Below, piece by piece: positions 47,106-58,731 of a DNA stretch of 64,000 nucleotides. Both the position numbers and the translations under genes were made by a program. How positions within the stretch are numbered: the first letter of the stretch is position 1; the number at the start of each line of letters is the position of its first letter. The notes below the pieces were generated by a model. The model saw nothing but the letters and a program-made list of their open reading frames with translations, ran no database searches and was not told the DNA's origin. This stretch comes from an uncultured Cohaesibacter sp. Its GTDB lineage: Bacteria > Pseudomonadota > Alphaproteobacteria > Rhizobiales > Cohaesibacteraceae. The DNA lies in the NCBI RefSeq assembly GCF_963666525.1, contig NZ_OY762905.1, positions 372,001 to 436,000 on the forward strand. Reading direction: 5' to 3'.

Positions 47106-47576
47106 ATGTCTTATTCGTCAGCCGACACCCGCATCCTCAAGGCACTACAGGAAGATGGTCGTCTGACCAATCAGACACTTGCCGACAAGGTCGGGCTCTC
47201 CACCTCCCCCTGCTGGCGCAAGGTACGGCAGCTGGAAGACAGCGGTGTCATTGATGGCTATTCGGCCCGGATCAATCGCCGCGCGGTCGGGCTTGGTGTT
47301 CTGGCGTTCATTCGAGTCAAGATCGACAGCCATAGCGAGGAAGAATCCGAACAATTCGCCCGGCAGGTTCAGACCCTTGACAGCGTGGTTGCCTGCTACA
47401 GCCTTGCGGGCGACGCAGATTTCCTGCTGCAGGTCGTCGCGAAGGATCTGGATGACTATGCCGACTTTGCGATGGACGAAATCCGTCGCCTGCCCCGTAT
47501 CAAGGAAATGCAATCATCGATGGTGTTGCGGGAAATCAAGCCATTTGCAGGCTATCCCCTCGGCCAGCTGAAGTAG
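47106..47576 (+). CDS. Lrp/AsnC-family regulator
   Basis: A 156-residue transcription factor with the N-terminal helix-turn-helix (DTRILKALQEDGRLTNQTLADKVGLSTSPCWRKVRQLE, residues 6-43) and a RAM amino-acid-binding domain (62-140; VACYSLAGDADFLLQVVAKDL). It is divergent from DUF2000 and the palindrome between them is a likely target. The ligand is probably an amino acid. The ATG at 47106 is used; a GTG two codons earlier is also possible. Confidence 0.9.
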   Translation: MSYSSADTRILKALQEDGRLTNQTLADKVGLSTSPCWRKVRQLEDSGVIDGYSARINRRAVGLGVLAFIRVKIDSHSEEESEQFARQVQTLDSVVACYSLAGDADFLLQVVAKDLDDYADFAMDEIRRLPRIKEMQSSMVLREIKPFAGYPLGQLK

Positions 47577-47590
47577 GCTGCAATCAAAAC

Positions 47591-47616
47591 AAAAGGGGCG
47601 CCTTGCAGCGCCCCTC
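47591..47616 (-). terminator. Terminator of guaA
   Basis: GGGGCGC at 47595-47601 pairs with GCGCCCC at 47608-47614. The minus strand ends in TTTTGTTTTG, so it stops guaA; it may weakly serve the regulator gene from the other side. Confidence 0.85.
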
Positions 47617-47656
47617 AAAAATCTCGTCATACGGCCGCGGCATCAAACTGCCACTC

Positions 47657-49204
47657 CTATTCCCACTCGATCGTTCCTGGGGGCTTGGAGGTTACGTCAT
47701 AGACGACGCGGTTGATGCCCTTCACTTCGTTGATGATGCGGGTGGCCGCCTTGGAGAGAAACTCCATGTCGAAGTGGTAGAAATCGGCGGTCATGCCGTC
47801 GACCGAGGTCACCGCACGCAGGGCACAGACGAACTCATAAGTGCGGCCATCGCCCATCACGCCAACGGTCTGAACCGGCAGCAGCACGGCGAACGCCTGC
47901 CAGATGGCATCATAAAGGCCAGCCTTGCGGATCTCGTCGAGATAGATCGCATCAGCTTGCCGCAGAATATCCAGTTTCTCGCGAGAAATTCCGCCCGGAC
48001 AACGGATCGCAAGACCCGGTCCCGGGAACGGATGACGCCCGACGAAGCTGGCTGGCAGACCAAGCTCGCGGCCAAGAGCACGAACCTCGTCCTTGAACAG
48101 CTCACGCAGAGGCTCAACCAGCTCCATGTTCATGCGTTCGGGCAAGCCGCCCACGTTATGGTGCGACTTGATGGTGACCGAAGGGCCTCCTGTAAAGGAA
48201 ACCGACTCGATCACGTCAGGATAGAGTGTGCCCTGTGCGAGGAAGTCAGCACCGCCGATGCGGTTGGCTTCATCCTCGAACACATCAATGAACAGCCCGC
48301 CAATGATCTTGCGCTTGCGTTCCGGATCGGTCTGGCCTTCAAGGGCCGTAATGAAAATCTCGGAGGCATCCACATGCACCAGCGGAATGTTGTAGTGCTC
48401 GCGGAACAATCCGACGACCTGCTCGCTCTCATTCTGGCGCATCAGGCCGGAATCGACATAAATGCAGGTAAGCTGATCACCAATGGCTTCGTGAATGAGC
48501 ACGGCGGTCACGGATGAATCGACACCGCCGGACAGGCCGCAGATCACCTTCTTGTCACCAACCTGATCCTGAATGCGCTTGATCGCGGCAGCGCGGAACT
48601 GCGCCATCGACCAATCCGCCTCACAGCCACAGATCTTGTGAACGAAGTTCGAAAGCAGCTGCGCCCCATCGGGGGTATGCACCACTTCCGGATGGAACAT
48701 CACGCCATACTGGCGCTTTTCCTCATTGGCATAGGCGGCAAATGGAGCATTTTCGGAAACCCCGATGACTTCGAAGCCGGGCGCGAGTTCAACAACGCGG
48801 TCGCCATGGCTCATCCAGACCTGATGACTGCTGCCCATTTCCCAGATACCATCGAACAGCGGACTCTTGCCGACAACCTTCACATAAGCGCGGCCAAATT
48901 CACGATGATCAGAGCTTTCAGCCTTACCGCCAGTCTGCACACACAAGGTCATCTGACCATAGCAAATGCCAAGAATAGGAACCCCGGCATCAAATATTTC
49001 CTGCGGCGCACGAGGAGACCCTATTTCGTGAGTGGAAGCCGGTCCGCCAGAAAGAATGATACCATTTGGTTTCATTTCCCGAAAAGCCTGTTCGGCATTC
49101 TGAAATGGCACAATCTCGGAATAGACACCCGCTTCGCGCACCCTGCGAGCAATAAGCTGAGTGACCTGAGATCCAAAGTCGATTATGAGAATCTTGTCCG
49201 TCAT
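47657..49204 (-). CDS. guaA: GMP synthase (glutamine-hydrolysing)
   Basis: Converts XMP to GMP. The 515-residue protein has an N-terminal class I glutaminase with Cys81 in GICYGQM and FHPEVVHT, then a PP-loop ATPase with [11 protein letters not shown] near 222 and a C-terminal dimer domain (PPGTIEWE end). guaB, the preceding pathway enzyme, is 4 kb away on the same strand but not in the same operon. Confidence 0.97.
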   Translation of the reverse strand: MTDKILIIDFGSQVTQLIARRVREAGVYSEIVPFQNAEQAFREMKPNGIILSGGPASTHEIGSPRAPQEIFDAGVPILGICYGQMTLCVQTGGKAESSDHREFGRAYVKVVGKSPLFDGIWEMGSSHQVWMSHGDRVVELAPGFEVIGVSENAPFAAYANEEKRQYGVMFHPEVVHTPDGAQLLSNFVHKICGCEADWSMAQFRAAAIKRIQDQVGDKKVICGLSGGVDSSVTAVLIHEAIGDQLTCIYVDSGLMRQNESEQVVGLFREHYNIPLVHVDASEIFITALEGQTDPERKRKIIGGLFIDVFEDEANRIGGADFLAQGTLYPDVIESVSFTGGPSVTIKSHHNVGGLPERMNMELVEPLRELFKDEVRALGRELGLPASFVGRHPFPGPGLAIRCPGGISREKLDILRQADAIYLDEIRKAGLYDAIWQAFAVLLPVQTVGVMGDGRTYEFVCALRAVTSVDGMTADFYHFDMEFLSKAATRIINEVKGINRVVYDVTSKPPGTIEWE

Positions 49205-49443
49205 GCGTCCCTTTCCCTAAAGGCTACAAGCTGGCAAAACAGCCTTGATAGAATTCATCCCCCCTCTTATGCCGAAGCCATGGCAAAGGCAATCTCTGTG
49301 TCGACATTTTGCGACCACAGAAAGCCAAAAAAGGCAACTTTTCCAAATGAGGAGCCCGGCGCTTGCCAGAAGGGTGCATGGCAGGCCGCAAAGCGCCTAG
49401 CCGCCCGGCATGAACAGCCACGCCAGCGGTTCGGACGCAGACT

Positions 49444-50013
49444 TCAGCGCAAGGTCTTCAAGAGCTGCGACAGGCGAATCCGGTCCTGCACATTCATGCC
49501 CTTGAGAAACTCGATCTCCATGTTCATGACGAAATGACCGATCTCCGAGGCGACATCACGCCCCTTCTTGGTCGTCTTGAGCACCACCAGGCGCTTGTCC
49601 TGCTTGTTGACGTCGCGCTTGATCAGCTTGCGGTCAGTCAATCGCTTGGCCGCACGGGAGACAGCCACCGTGTCGAGCAGCGTCTTGGGCTCGATCTCAC
49701 GCACAGAAACCTCGCCGTCCCGCGCCAGACTGGCCAGCACCTGCCACTCGGCCATGCTCATGTCCCACTCGTCATGCAGCACCTTTCCGATACGGCGCGA
49801 AATCCCCTGAGCCACTTCCAGAATGCGATAGGGCAGGAAATTTTCCAGCGTAAAGGCCTCGTCATTGGCAAGGGCCGTCGCCGGTGTTGTCCGAGCCTTT
49901 GACCGGACCGGTGCTGCATCGGCCTTTTCTGGCTTGCCCAGATCCCTCTTCGGGGCCAGCTCCGGCAAGGTGTCGAACATGGAAACCTGAATGGCATCAC
50001 CAGACTTGGACAT
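49444..50013 (-). CDS. MarR-family regulator
   Basis: A 189-residue winged-helix regulator. The MarR part runs from about residue 60 (YRILEVAQGISRRIGKVLHDEW) through MAEWQVLASLARDGEVSVREI and DTVAVSRAAKRLTDRKLIKR to the basic wing. A 50-residue polar N-terminal extension is unusual for the family. The target is not evident: guaA and the RsmB-family gene lie at either side, both on the same strand. Confidence 0.85.
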   Translation of the reverse strand: MSKSGDAIQVSMFDTLPELAPKRDLGKPEKADAAPVRSKARTTPATALANDEAFTLENFLPYRILEVAQGISRRIGKVLHDEWDMSMAEWQVLASLARDGEVSVREIEPKTLLDTVAVSRAAKRLTDRKLIKRDVNKQDKRLVVLKTTKKGRDVASEIGHFVMNMEIEFLKGMNVQDRIRLSQLLKTLR

Positions 50014-50144
50014 GACTTCATTTCACTCGTTATGATTCTTGTTGGCACGATTATGCCACAGGAACGTCGAAAGACAACTTTGATTCACTGGATATGAAAT
50101 TTCATCAACCACCTGAAATGGATGACCAAATACCAAATCAGCAA

Positions 50145-51440
50145 TCAGTCAGGCCGATATTCCATCACCGAGAAGAAGAAGCCGTCGGTATCCGTCGAAT
50201 GTGGCGTCAGGGTAACGCTCATCATGTCCGAAGACCATGGCTTGGGCGCATCAAAACCATAAAGGTCCTGCCAGACTTCACCGGCAGAGACCAGCTCGAA
50301 GTCAGGATTGTTGGCAATGAAATGATAGATCTGCTCTTCATTCTCAGCCGGCAGAACCGAACAGGTGATATAGACAAGGTAGCCGCCTGGGCGCACGAAC
50401 TGACGGGCCTCTGCCAGCGCCAGCTGTTGCTCCTCGATACGCTTGTCGAGTTGCTCCTCATTGAGCTTCCACTTGGTCTCTGGCCGACGGCGCCATGTGC
50501 CGGTACCCGTGCAAGGAGCATCAACGACAACACGATCCATGCGACCGATGAGATCATTTAGCGCCCCTTCATTGGGCGTCCGGGTCTGAACATTGCGCAC
50601 GCCGTTGCGGGTCAACCGGTCAACGATCGGTGCCAGACGGGACGCATCGATATCGAAGGCATAGATCTGGCCCTTGTTTTCCATCTGGGCAGCCATCGAC
50701 AGGGTCTTGCCGCCAGCTCCGGCGCAGAAGTCGAGGACCTGATCAGATTTCTTTGGAAAGATCAGACTGGAAACGATCTGGCTGCCCTCGTCCTGAATTT
50801 CATAGAAGCCCTTGCGGAACGCCGGATCGCCCTGAATGTTCGGCTGGCGATAGTCTCCACCCTCAGCCGGGAAGCGCAGACAGTCGTGGCTCAGTTTGGT
50901 GCGCCGCGGCTTGAAGCGCGACAGCTCCTTTTCCACTTTCTCGATATCGGCCTTGAGTCGGTTCACCCGGATGTCAACCGGTGGGCGGCGCGAGAAGGCC
51001 TTGGCCTCCAACAGAGCATCATCCTCGAAGGTCTCCATGAAAGTACCTTCGAGCCACTCGGGGATATCGCCCTTGACCCAGAAAGGAGCATCCTTGAGCG
51101 AACGGGCCTCGATTGCGGCCACTTCCTTTTCGCTCAGCGCTTCGGGTGAATGCGGATCGTCAGCGAGAACAGCGGCCAGCTTGTCGGCGGAGTGATTCCA
51201 GTCAAACGCCAATGCGGCAAGGCCAAGGGAACGAGCACTGTCATCGCCCATCCGCCAGGCGTGGGAAGCACGGCTGCGCAGGGCGTCATAAACGATGTTG
51301 CCGATAGCGGATCTGTCGCCGGATCCGGCAAACCGATGCGACCGTCCCCAGTCCTTGAGCGCCTCGGCGACCGGACGCTTGCGGCCCTCCACTTCTTCGA
51401 GCACTTCAATAGCGGCTTGCAGACGTCCACCCAGTTTCAT
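50145..51440 (-). CDS. RsmB/NOP-family rRNA cytosine-C5 methyltransferase
   Basis: S-adenosylmethionine-dependent RNA methyltransferase of 431 residues. The Rossmann core has LDFCAGAGGKTLSMAA (near 240), DAPCTGTGTWRRRPE (near 310) with the motif IV Cys that releases product, and YITCSVLPAENE with the motif VI catalytic Cys near 365. An N-terminal helical NusB-like part covers about 1-130. It probably methylates 16S rRNA, but the exact site cannot be told. Confidence 0.87.
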   Translation of the reverse strand: MKLGGRLQAAIEVLEEVEGRKRPVAEALKDWGRSHRFAGSGDRSAIGNIVYDALRSRASHAWRMGDDSARSLGLAALAFDWNHSADKLAAVLADDPHSPEALSEKEVAAIEARSLKDAPFWVKGDIPEWLEGTFMETFEDDALLEAKAFSRRPPVDIRVNRLKADIEKVEKELSRFKPRRTKLSHDCLRFPAEGGDYRQPNIQGDPAFRKGFYEIQDEGSQIVSSLIFPKKSDQVLDFCAGAGGKTLSMAAQMENKGQIYAFDIDASRLAPIVDRLTRNGVRNVQTRTPNEGALNDLIGRMDRVVVDAPCTGTGTWRRRPETKWKLNEEQLDKRIEEQQLALAEARQFVRPGGYLVYITCSVLPAENEEQIYHFIANNPDFELVSAGEVWQDLYGFDAPKPWSSDMMSVTLTPHSTDTDGFFFSVMEYRPD

Positions 51441-51706
51441 GTCGTTCCATCCTGACTCATTCTATTGGCGGAAACCCCGCCTTTGGATAGTTGGATGTAA
51501 ACGATCAGGCGCCGGAGTCCAAGCCTGCATTTGGAGTTTTTTCGCCGCGAAAGCCGTTTTGGCAGAAATTATTTCAAATGACATGACCCTGCCCTTTCTT
51601 GCAGTGCGCAAGTTGCGACGATTTGCATGATCCCAAGGGCCAAGCGATCTGGCAAACACCCGCCGGAGAATGTTAAAAGGAATCTCGTCAACCAAGGGAG
51701 GAACCA

Positions 51707-52186
51707 TTGGACCAACACTACCCCCTCACCGGAGGCTGCAGCTGCGGTGCAATCCGCTATCAGATCGAAACCGCACCGATGATCGTCCATTGCTGCCATT
51801 GCACCTGGTGCCAGCGCGAGACCGGATCGGCCTTCGTCCTCAACGCCCTCATCGAGGCGGAACGTGTCACACTCCTCAAGGGCGCCCCGGTCTGCGTTGA
51901 TACACCTTCGGCCAGCGGCAAGGGGCAGAAAATCTGGCGCTGCCCCCATTGTCAGGTCGCGCTCTGGAGCAATTATGCCGGCAGCGGAGAAAAGGTACGT
52001 TTCGTCAGGGTCGGAACACTGGACAAGCCCGGCGCCCTGCCCCCGGACATCCACATCTACACCTCGACCAAGCTCGACTGGGTCAGCCTGCCCGACGATG
52101 TTCCCGCAATGGAGGAATATTACAGATTGTCTGAGGTCTGGAGCCCGGAAAGCATCGAGCGCAAGCAGCAATTGTTTCCGAAATAG
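51707..52186 (+). CDS. GFA-family (glutathione-dependent formaldehyde-activating-like) protein
   Basis: A 159-residue zinc protein with TGGCSCGAIRY near the start and HCCHCTWCQRETGSAF plus RCPHCQVALW, the paired-Cys set of the GFA/CENP-V family. Only a few members have shown S-hydroxymethylglutathione synthase activity; most are uncharacterised. The start codon is TTG at 51707, clearly marked by GGGAGGA immediately upstream. It converges with zntB, 21 bases from its end. Confidence 0.88.
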   Translation: MDQHYPLTGGCSCGAIRYQIETAPMIVHCCHCTWCQRETGSAFVLNALIEAERVTLLKGAPVCVDTPSASGKGQKIWRCPHCQVALWSNYAGSGEKVRFVRVGTLDKPGALPPDIHIYTSTKLDWVSLPDDVPAMEEYYRLSEVWSPESIERKQQLFPK

Positions 52187-52207
52187 ACTGTCAGCCAATT
52201 TGACTCG

Positions 52208-53179
52208 CTAGAACCACTTCAGCCACTTGAAGACAAACAGCTGCGCCAGTACAAGCATCAACAGCAGACCGCTGAAGATCCAGAAAGCATAGCCGAAGCT
52301 TGCCCCAGGAATACCGGCCACGTTGATTCCCAAAAGGCCGGTCAGAAAGCCCAGCGGCATGAAGATCGCTGCGATCATCGACAGGATATACATGTGCTTG
52401 TTGAGCCGGTCGGCCTGCACATGGGATATCTCGTCCTTGACGATCTGCGCCCGCTCGCGAATGGAATCGAGGTCTTCGACATAACGAACAAGGTGGTTGT
52501 AGACTTCCTGCAGATGACGCCGATGGATGGTGTTGAGCCATTCGAAATCAGCCATGCGGAAACTGTCTATGGCGTCCTTTTGCGGTGCCATGTAGCGACG
52601 GAACATGATCGCCTGAATGCGCACATCGATGATGGCCCCGCGCAAATCTGGGTTGCTTTCCACCAGCACCTGTTCCTCGATATCGTCGGTGCGCTCATCA
52701 AGCGCGATGAGGATCGGCTCCATGCGCGCAAACAGCCGCTCGCACAGCATGGTCACAAAATGGCCGGTATCCTTGGGACCGCTGCCAGCCAGCAGCTTGT
52801 CCTCGATGTCGCCGGCCGCGCGAATGCGACTGCGACTGACGAGAATGATCCGGTCCTTCTCCACCCACAGACAGATAGAGACCATGTCTTCCGGATCCTC
52901 GTTTTCATTGAGATTGACCCCGCGCAGAACAAGCACGGACCCGCCGCCGATCTGCGTCATGCGCGGACGGCTTTCCTCATCAAGCAAGGCATCGATGGTG
53001 AAGGGATCCAGAGAGCCGATCTCAGCCTCAAGACAACGTCGGGCTCCGGCGTGGTTGCCATCCAGATGAAACCAGACAAGTCCCTCGGGCCGTTTGTCCT
53101 TGGAGATGCGGTCAGCAGGCAAGGCAGTCGCTCCGCCTTGCCCATTGAGCAGATATGCCCGCAAAAGATGGTCTGTCAT
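52208..53179 (-). CDS. zntB: ZntB-like CorA-superfamily metal transporter
   Basis: A 323-residue protein with a large cytoplasmic N-terminal domain and two C-terminal helices (about 260-280 and 295-315). The loop between them has GINVAGIPG rather than the GMN of CorA; this is the ZntB form, associated with zinc import driven by protons. FLTGLLGINVAGIPGASFGYAFW is characteristic. It lies between the GFA and guaB genes. Confidence 0.88.
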   Translation of the reverse strand: MTDHLLRAYLLNGQGGATALPADRISKDKRPEGLVWFHLDGNHAGARRCLEAEIGSLDPFTIDALLDEESRPRMTQIGGGSVLVLRGVNLNENEDPEDMVSICLWVEKDRIILVSRSRIRAAGDIEDKLLAGSGPKDTGHFVTMLCERLFARMEPILIALDERTDDIEEQVLVESNPDLRGAIIDVRIQAIMFRRYMAPQKDAIDSFRMADFEWLNTIHRRHLQEVYNHLVRYVEDLDSIRERAQIVKDEISHVQADRLNKHMYILSMIAAIFMPLGFLTGLLGINVAGIPGASFGYAFWIFSGLLLMLVLAQLFVFKWLKWF

Positions 53180-53237
53180 GTAGGCCCCCGAATTATTCGC
53201 TTTCGAAAGAACTACGACAGACCATTCAATGCGTCAA

Positions 53238-55353
<2,116 letters not shown>

Positions 55354-55941
55354 ATGTCAAACGGAACCGTGCGCAGCTTTCCGCCATTTGTCGCGCGCGT
55401 CACGCGCTTTCTGCCGCTCCTGCCCCTAGAGCGCCTGATCTCTGAAGTTGCCAACCGAGTCGCAAGTCAGCATCCGGAATTCTTCGATCGTCTGGATGAC
55501 TATGCCAGCAAGTCCTTTGTCATTGTCCCGACCGATCTGGACTGGGTCGCAAGCCTGACCTTTCACAACGAAAAGGTTCAGTTGCGCCTCGCCCGCTCTC
55601 TCGACAGCTTCCCCAATCGCGACGTCACGGTGACGGCCCCCTTCTTTACGCTTGTCAGCCTGCTGGACGGCGAAGAGGATGGCGACGCGCTGTTCTTCTC
55701 CCGCGACTTGACCATCGAAGGTGACACCGAAGCCGTGCTGGCCCTGCGCAACGCGCTGGATGATGCCGAAATCGACTTCATCCACGAATGCTCGGCCATT
55801 GCCGGACCGCTCAGCCGTCCACTCGAAGCCGGAGGCAAGAAGGCCATCGGCCTGCTCAAGGCCAGCCCCTTCATGCGCGCCCGTCAGCAGGAGAACGCCG
55901 AGCCGTCGATGGATGGCATGCCCGGCGCCTTTCCGACCTGA
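55354..55941 (+). CDS. ubiT: UbiT, SCP2-domain protein for oxygen-independent ubiquinone synthesis
   Basis: A 195-residue SCP2 lipid-binding protein that is required, with UbiU and UbiV, to make ubiquinone without oxygen in E. coli and Pseudomonas. The segment SKSFVIVPTDLDW and the central DVTVTAPFFTLVSLLDGEEDGDALFFSRDLTIEGDTE mark the SCP2 domain (about residues 45-160). The start at 55354 (MSNGTV) has GGGGGA upstream. It leads ubiT-ubiU-ubiV. Confidence 0.9.
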   Translation: MSNGTVRSFPPFVARVTRFLPLLPLERLISEVANRVASQHPEFFDRLDDYASKSFVIVPTDLDWVASLTFHNEKVQLRLARSLDSFPNRDVTVTAPFFTLVSLLDGEEDGDALFFSRDLTIEGDTEAVLALRNALDDAEIDFIHECSAIAGPLSRPLEAGGKKAIGLLKASPFMRARQQENAEPSMDGMPGAFPT

Positions 55942-55973
55942 TCGAACCAATCGCAAGCTTTGGAAAGCACCCA

Positions 55974-56969
55974 ATGACCCAAAAAGCCATGGAGCTGGTT
56001 TGCCCAGCAGGAACGCCCGCAGCACTGCGCACGGCAGTGGATGCAGGGGCCGACACCATCTATTGCGGTTTCCGCGACCAGACCAACGCCCGCAACTTTC
56101 CCGGCCTCAACTTTTCTCGCAAAGAAATGCAGCAGGGCATTGAATACGCTGGCAAAAATGGTGCAAAAGTGCTCGTGGCCGTCAACACCTTCGCCCAGGC
56201 GGGAAACATGGACCTGTGGTATCGGGCCATCGACGACGTCGCCGCATCCGATGCGCACGCCATCATTCTGGCCGATATCGGCCTGCTCGATTATGCCGCC
56301 AGCAAACACCCGGACTTGCGTGTTCATCTATCAGTGCAGGCAGCGGCCGCCAATGCCGACATGATCAACTATTACGCCAGCGAGTTCGGGGCCAAACGGG
56401 TGGTTCTGCCGCGCGTTCTGACGGTTCAGGAGATCGCGGCCATCAACAGGGAAATCAGCTGCGAGACGGAAGTCTTCATCTTCGGAGGCCTCTGCGTCAT
56501 GGCCGAAGGGCGCTGCTCCCTGTCGTCCTATTGCACCGGAAAATCACCCAACATCAACGGCGTCTGCTCGCCTCCCGGTTCGGTCAAATATGAAGACCAC
56601 GGCACCCATCTGGAAAGCACACTGGAAGGCATCACCATCAATCAGTATCCCAAGGGGGAAGCTGCCGCCTACCCGACCCTGTGCAAGGGCCGCTTCGAAT
56701 CGCTTGGCGAAACCGGCTATGTGTTCGAGGATCCGGTGAGCCTCAACGCCGCCCAGATCCTGCCTCAGCTACAGGAAGCCGGCGTCACCGCTCTCAAGAT
56801 CGAGGGGCGCCAGCGCGGCAAGGCCTATATGGCACAGGTGGTCAAGAGCTTCCGCAAGGCCGTCGATGCCGTTGCCAAGGGGCAGAGTGTCGATCTCGAT
56901 GCCCTGCTGGCACCCTTGACCGAAGGCCAGAAGAGCACCAAGGGCTCCTATCAGAAGACATGGCGCTAG
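55974..56969 (+). CDS. ubiU: UbiU, U32-peptidase-like 4Fe-4S protein for anaerobic ubiquinone synthesis
   Basis: Forms a complex with UbiV that hydroxylates the ubiquinone ring without O2, using prephenate as oxygen donor in known systems. The 331-residue protein has the four cluster ligands Cys174, Cys181, Cys198 and Cys237; the spacings (7, 17, 39) equal those of E. coli UbiU. GLCVMAEGRCSLSSY is diagnostic. It starts 32 bases after ubiT. Confidence 0.94.
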   Translation: MTQKAMELVCPAGTPAALRTAVDAGADTIYCGFRDQTNARNFPGLNFSRKEMQQGIEYAGKNGAKVLVAVNTFAQAGNMDLWYRAIDDVAASDAHAIILADIGLLDYAASKHPDLRVHLSVQAAAANADMINYYASEFGAKRVVLPRVLTVQEIAAINREISCETEVFIFGGLCVMAEGRCSLSSYCTGKSPNINGVCSPPGSVKYEDHGTHLESTLEGITINQYPKGEAAAYPTLCKGRFESLGETGYVFEDPVSLNAAQILPQLQEAGVTALKIEGRQRGKAYMAQVVKSFRKAVDAVAKGQSVDLDALLAPLTEGQKSTKGSYQKTWR

Positions 56970-56997
56970 AGAGCGCGCAAGGAAAAGGGAAACAGAG

Positions 56998-57906
56998 ATG
57001 AACACCGAACTGACCCTTGGTCCGTGCCTATTCAACTGGTCGGAAGCCGACTGGCGTGATTTCTATTTCAGGATGGCCGACGAATCCGATTTCGACATCA
57101 TCTACCTTGGCGAGGCCGTCTGCTCCAAGCGCCTGCCTTTCCGCAACAATGTCCTGCCGGATATCCTCGAACGGATGGAATCGGCAGGCAAGACGGTCAT
57201 CATTTCCACGCTGGCACTGGTGACCACCAAACCGGAACGCAAAGTGCTCAGGGACCAGTGCGAGCAAGAGATGTGGACCGTCGAAGCCAATGACCTCACG
57301 GCACTGGCCTTCCTCAAGGACCGCAAGTTCGTCATCGGCCCCTATGTCAACATCTACAACGAGGCCACCATCCACTCACTGGCCGCGCGCGGCGCCGAGC
57401 GGTTCGTTCTGCCGCCGGAAATTCCGGCAGAGACCATCGCCCAGCTGATCAAGGCAGCCCCGGAGCCCAAATATGAAATGCAGGTGTTCGGACGCCTGCC
57501 TCTGGCTCTTTCGGCTCGCTGCTATCACGCCCGCCTGCACAACCTGCACAAGGACAGCTGCCGCTTTGTCTGCGATCAGGACCCAGATGGCCGTGACGTG
57601 ATGAGCCTTGCCGGTCAGCCTTTCCTGGCAATCAACGGCATTCAGACCATGTCCTATGGCAGCCAGTTGCTGCTGGAGGAGCTGCCTGCTCTCGCAGACG
57701 CCGGCGTCAATGCCTTCCGCCTGTCACCGCACACCGGCGACATGCTCGGCGTGGCGCGCCTGTTCCGGGCAGTCATGAAGGAAGAAATGGATGCCGTAGA
57801 AGCGCGCGCCAAGATCGGCGAACTGATGCCGGGGCACAGCTTCATCAACGGCTACAGTCACGGCGCACCGGGCATGGCCCAGATCGAGGAAGCTCTGGCG
57901 CTCTAA
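56998..57906 (+). CDS. ubiV: UbiV, U32-peptidase-like 4Fe-4S protein for anaerobic ubiquinone synthesis
   Basis: Partner of UbiU. The 302-residue protein has Cys42, Cys175, Cys188 and Cys192; the last three have the same spacing (13, 4) as in E. coli UbiV. LGPCLFNW and IYLGEAVCSKR open the fold, and LSPHTGDM lies near the C-terminus. It begins 28 bases after ubiU. All three genes share the operon and the FNR-type box upstream. Confidence 0.94.
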   Translation: MNTELTLGPCLFNWSEADWRDFYFRMADESDFDIIYLGEAVCSKRLPFRNNVLPDILERMESAGKTVIISTLALVTTKPERKVLRDQCEQEMWTVEANDLTALAFLKDRKFVIGPYVNIYNEATIHSLAARGAERFVLPPEIPAETIAQLIKAAPEPKYEMQVFGRLPLALSARCYHARLHNLHKDSCRFVCDQDPDGRDVMSLAGQPFLAINGIQTMSYGSQLLLEELPALADAGVNAFRLSPHTGDMLGVARLFRAVMKEEMDAVEARAKIGELMPGHSFINGYSHGAPGMAQIEEALAL

Positions 57907-57944
57907 CGACCAACGCCACGGTGGCGATGGGCAGACAAACAAAA

Positions 57945-57970
57945 ACGGGCACCAGCAAACTGGTACCCGT
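57945..57970 (-). terminator. Terminator of the SEL1-like gene
   Basis: ACGGGCACCAG at 57945-57955 pairs, with one mismatch, with CTGGTACCCGT at 57960-57970; on the minus strand TTTTTGTTTG follows. It also lies 38 bases after ubiV. Confidence 0.75.
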
Positions 57971-58071
57971 CAAATCCAAATGGTCATCTTGATGTCCGTC
58001 TACACGCGATCTTTCGAAAGTGTCACCTGTCCGGAACCAGTCGCTTTGTTCCGCAAGGCATAACGAAAAAT

Positions 58072-58338
58072 CTAGTGCAGTCGAATCCACTCCCGTGCTT
58101 CACGCAGCGCCTTGGCAACTTCCAGCGAAGACATTTCCTCAGCCAGTTCCTGACGGCGGATCGCCGCTTCCACAACACCCTTCATCGCAGCCAGATTGAA
58201 CCATTTGTGCGCAGCGATCAGATCCGGCTCACCATTGTCACCAATCGAGTGGGATAGTCCCAACTGAAAGAAAACCTCGCCGGTAGCTTCCATGCCCGAG
58301 CCGTGCAGCTCACTTGCATCAAATTCCATACGTGCCAT
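58072..58338 (-). CDS. SEL1-like repeat small protein
   Basis: An 88-residue protein with one SEL1-type repeat (FFQLGLSHSIGDNGEPDLIAAHKWFNLAAMKGV, residues 23-55) followed by a helical tail. SEL1 repeats mediate protein contacts. The partner is unknown. A similar short protein is common in Rhizobiales. It converges on ubiV. Confidence 0.75.
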   Translation of the reverse strand: MARMEFDASELHGSGMEATGEVFFQLGLSHSIGDNGEPDLIAAHKWFNLAAMKGVVEAAIRRQELAEEMSSLEVAKALREAREWIRLH

Positions 58339-58681
58339 TTTGCTTCCCCATTTAACTCATCAAGAGCCCCTATTCGAGGCCGGTTCCAAAGAGGCGTTAT
58401 CGCCTGCTCTTATGAAGCCAATGGTGGAAGAAATCTCTCAATTCGACGTAAATGCAATTGGTTACCGCAATAAAAACAAAAGGTTACACGCCCGTAAACT
58501 TTACTTTTTCTCAACCCTGGCTTTGGCGGGTTTCTGCCGGGATAGCGTAAAATTCGCGACAAATATGAACAAACGCACTAACCCTTTTGTAACCATGGAA
58601 TTGTTTTTCAACATGCCAATCCTAAGGATATTACCGTTTTCCACGCGCCTCTACTCCGGAATTGAATTGCACCGACACAAC
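58339..58681. other. Region between SEL1-like and GST genes
   Basis: 343 bases with no credible gene. It must hold the promoter of the SEL1-like gene on the minus strand. I see nothing else. Confidence 0.5.
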
Positions 58682-58688
58682 CAAAAAA

Positions 58689-58706
58689 GGCACCCCGAAG
58701 GGTGCC
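58689..58706 (-). terminator. Terminator of the GST gene
   Basis: GGCACCC at 58689-58695 pairs with GGGTGCC at 58700-58706 around a CGAA tetraloop; the minus strand continues in six T. Confidence 0.93.
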
Positions 58707-58731
58707 TCTGCATAGTGGATGCCGGGCCCTT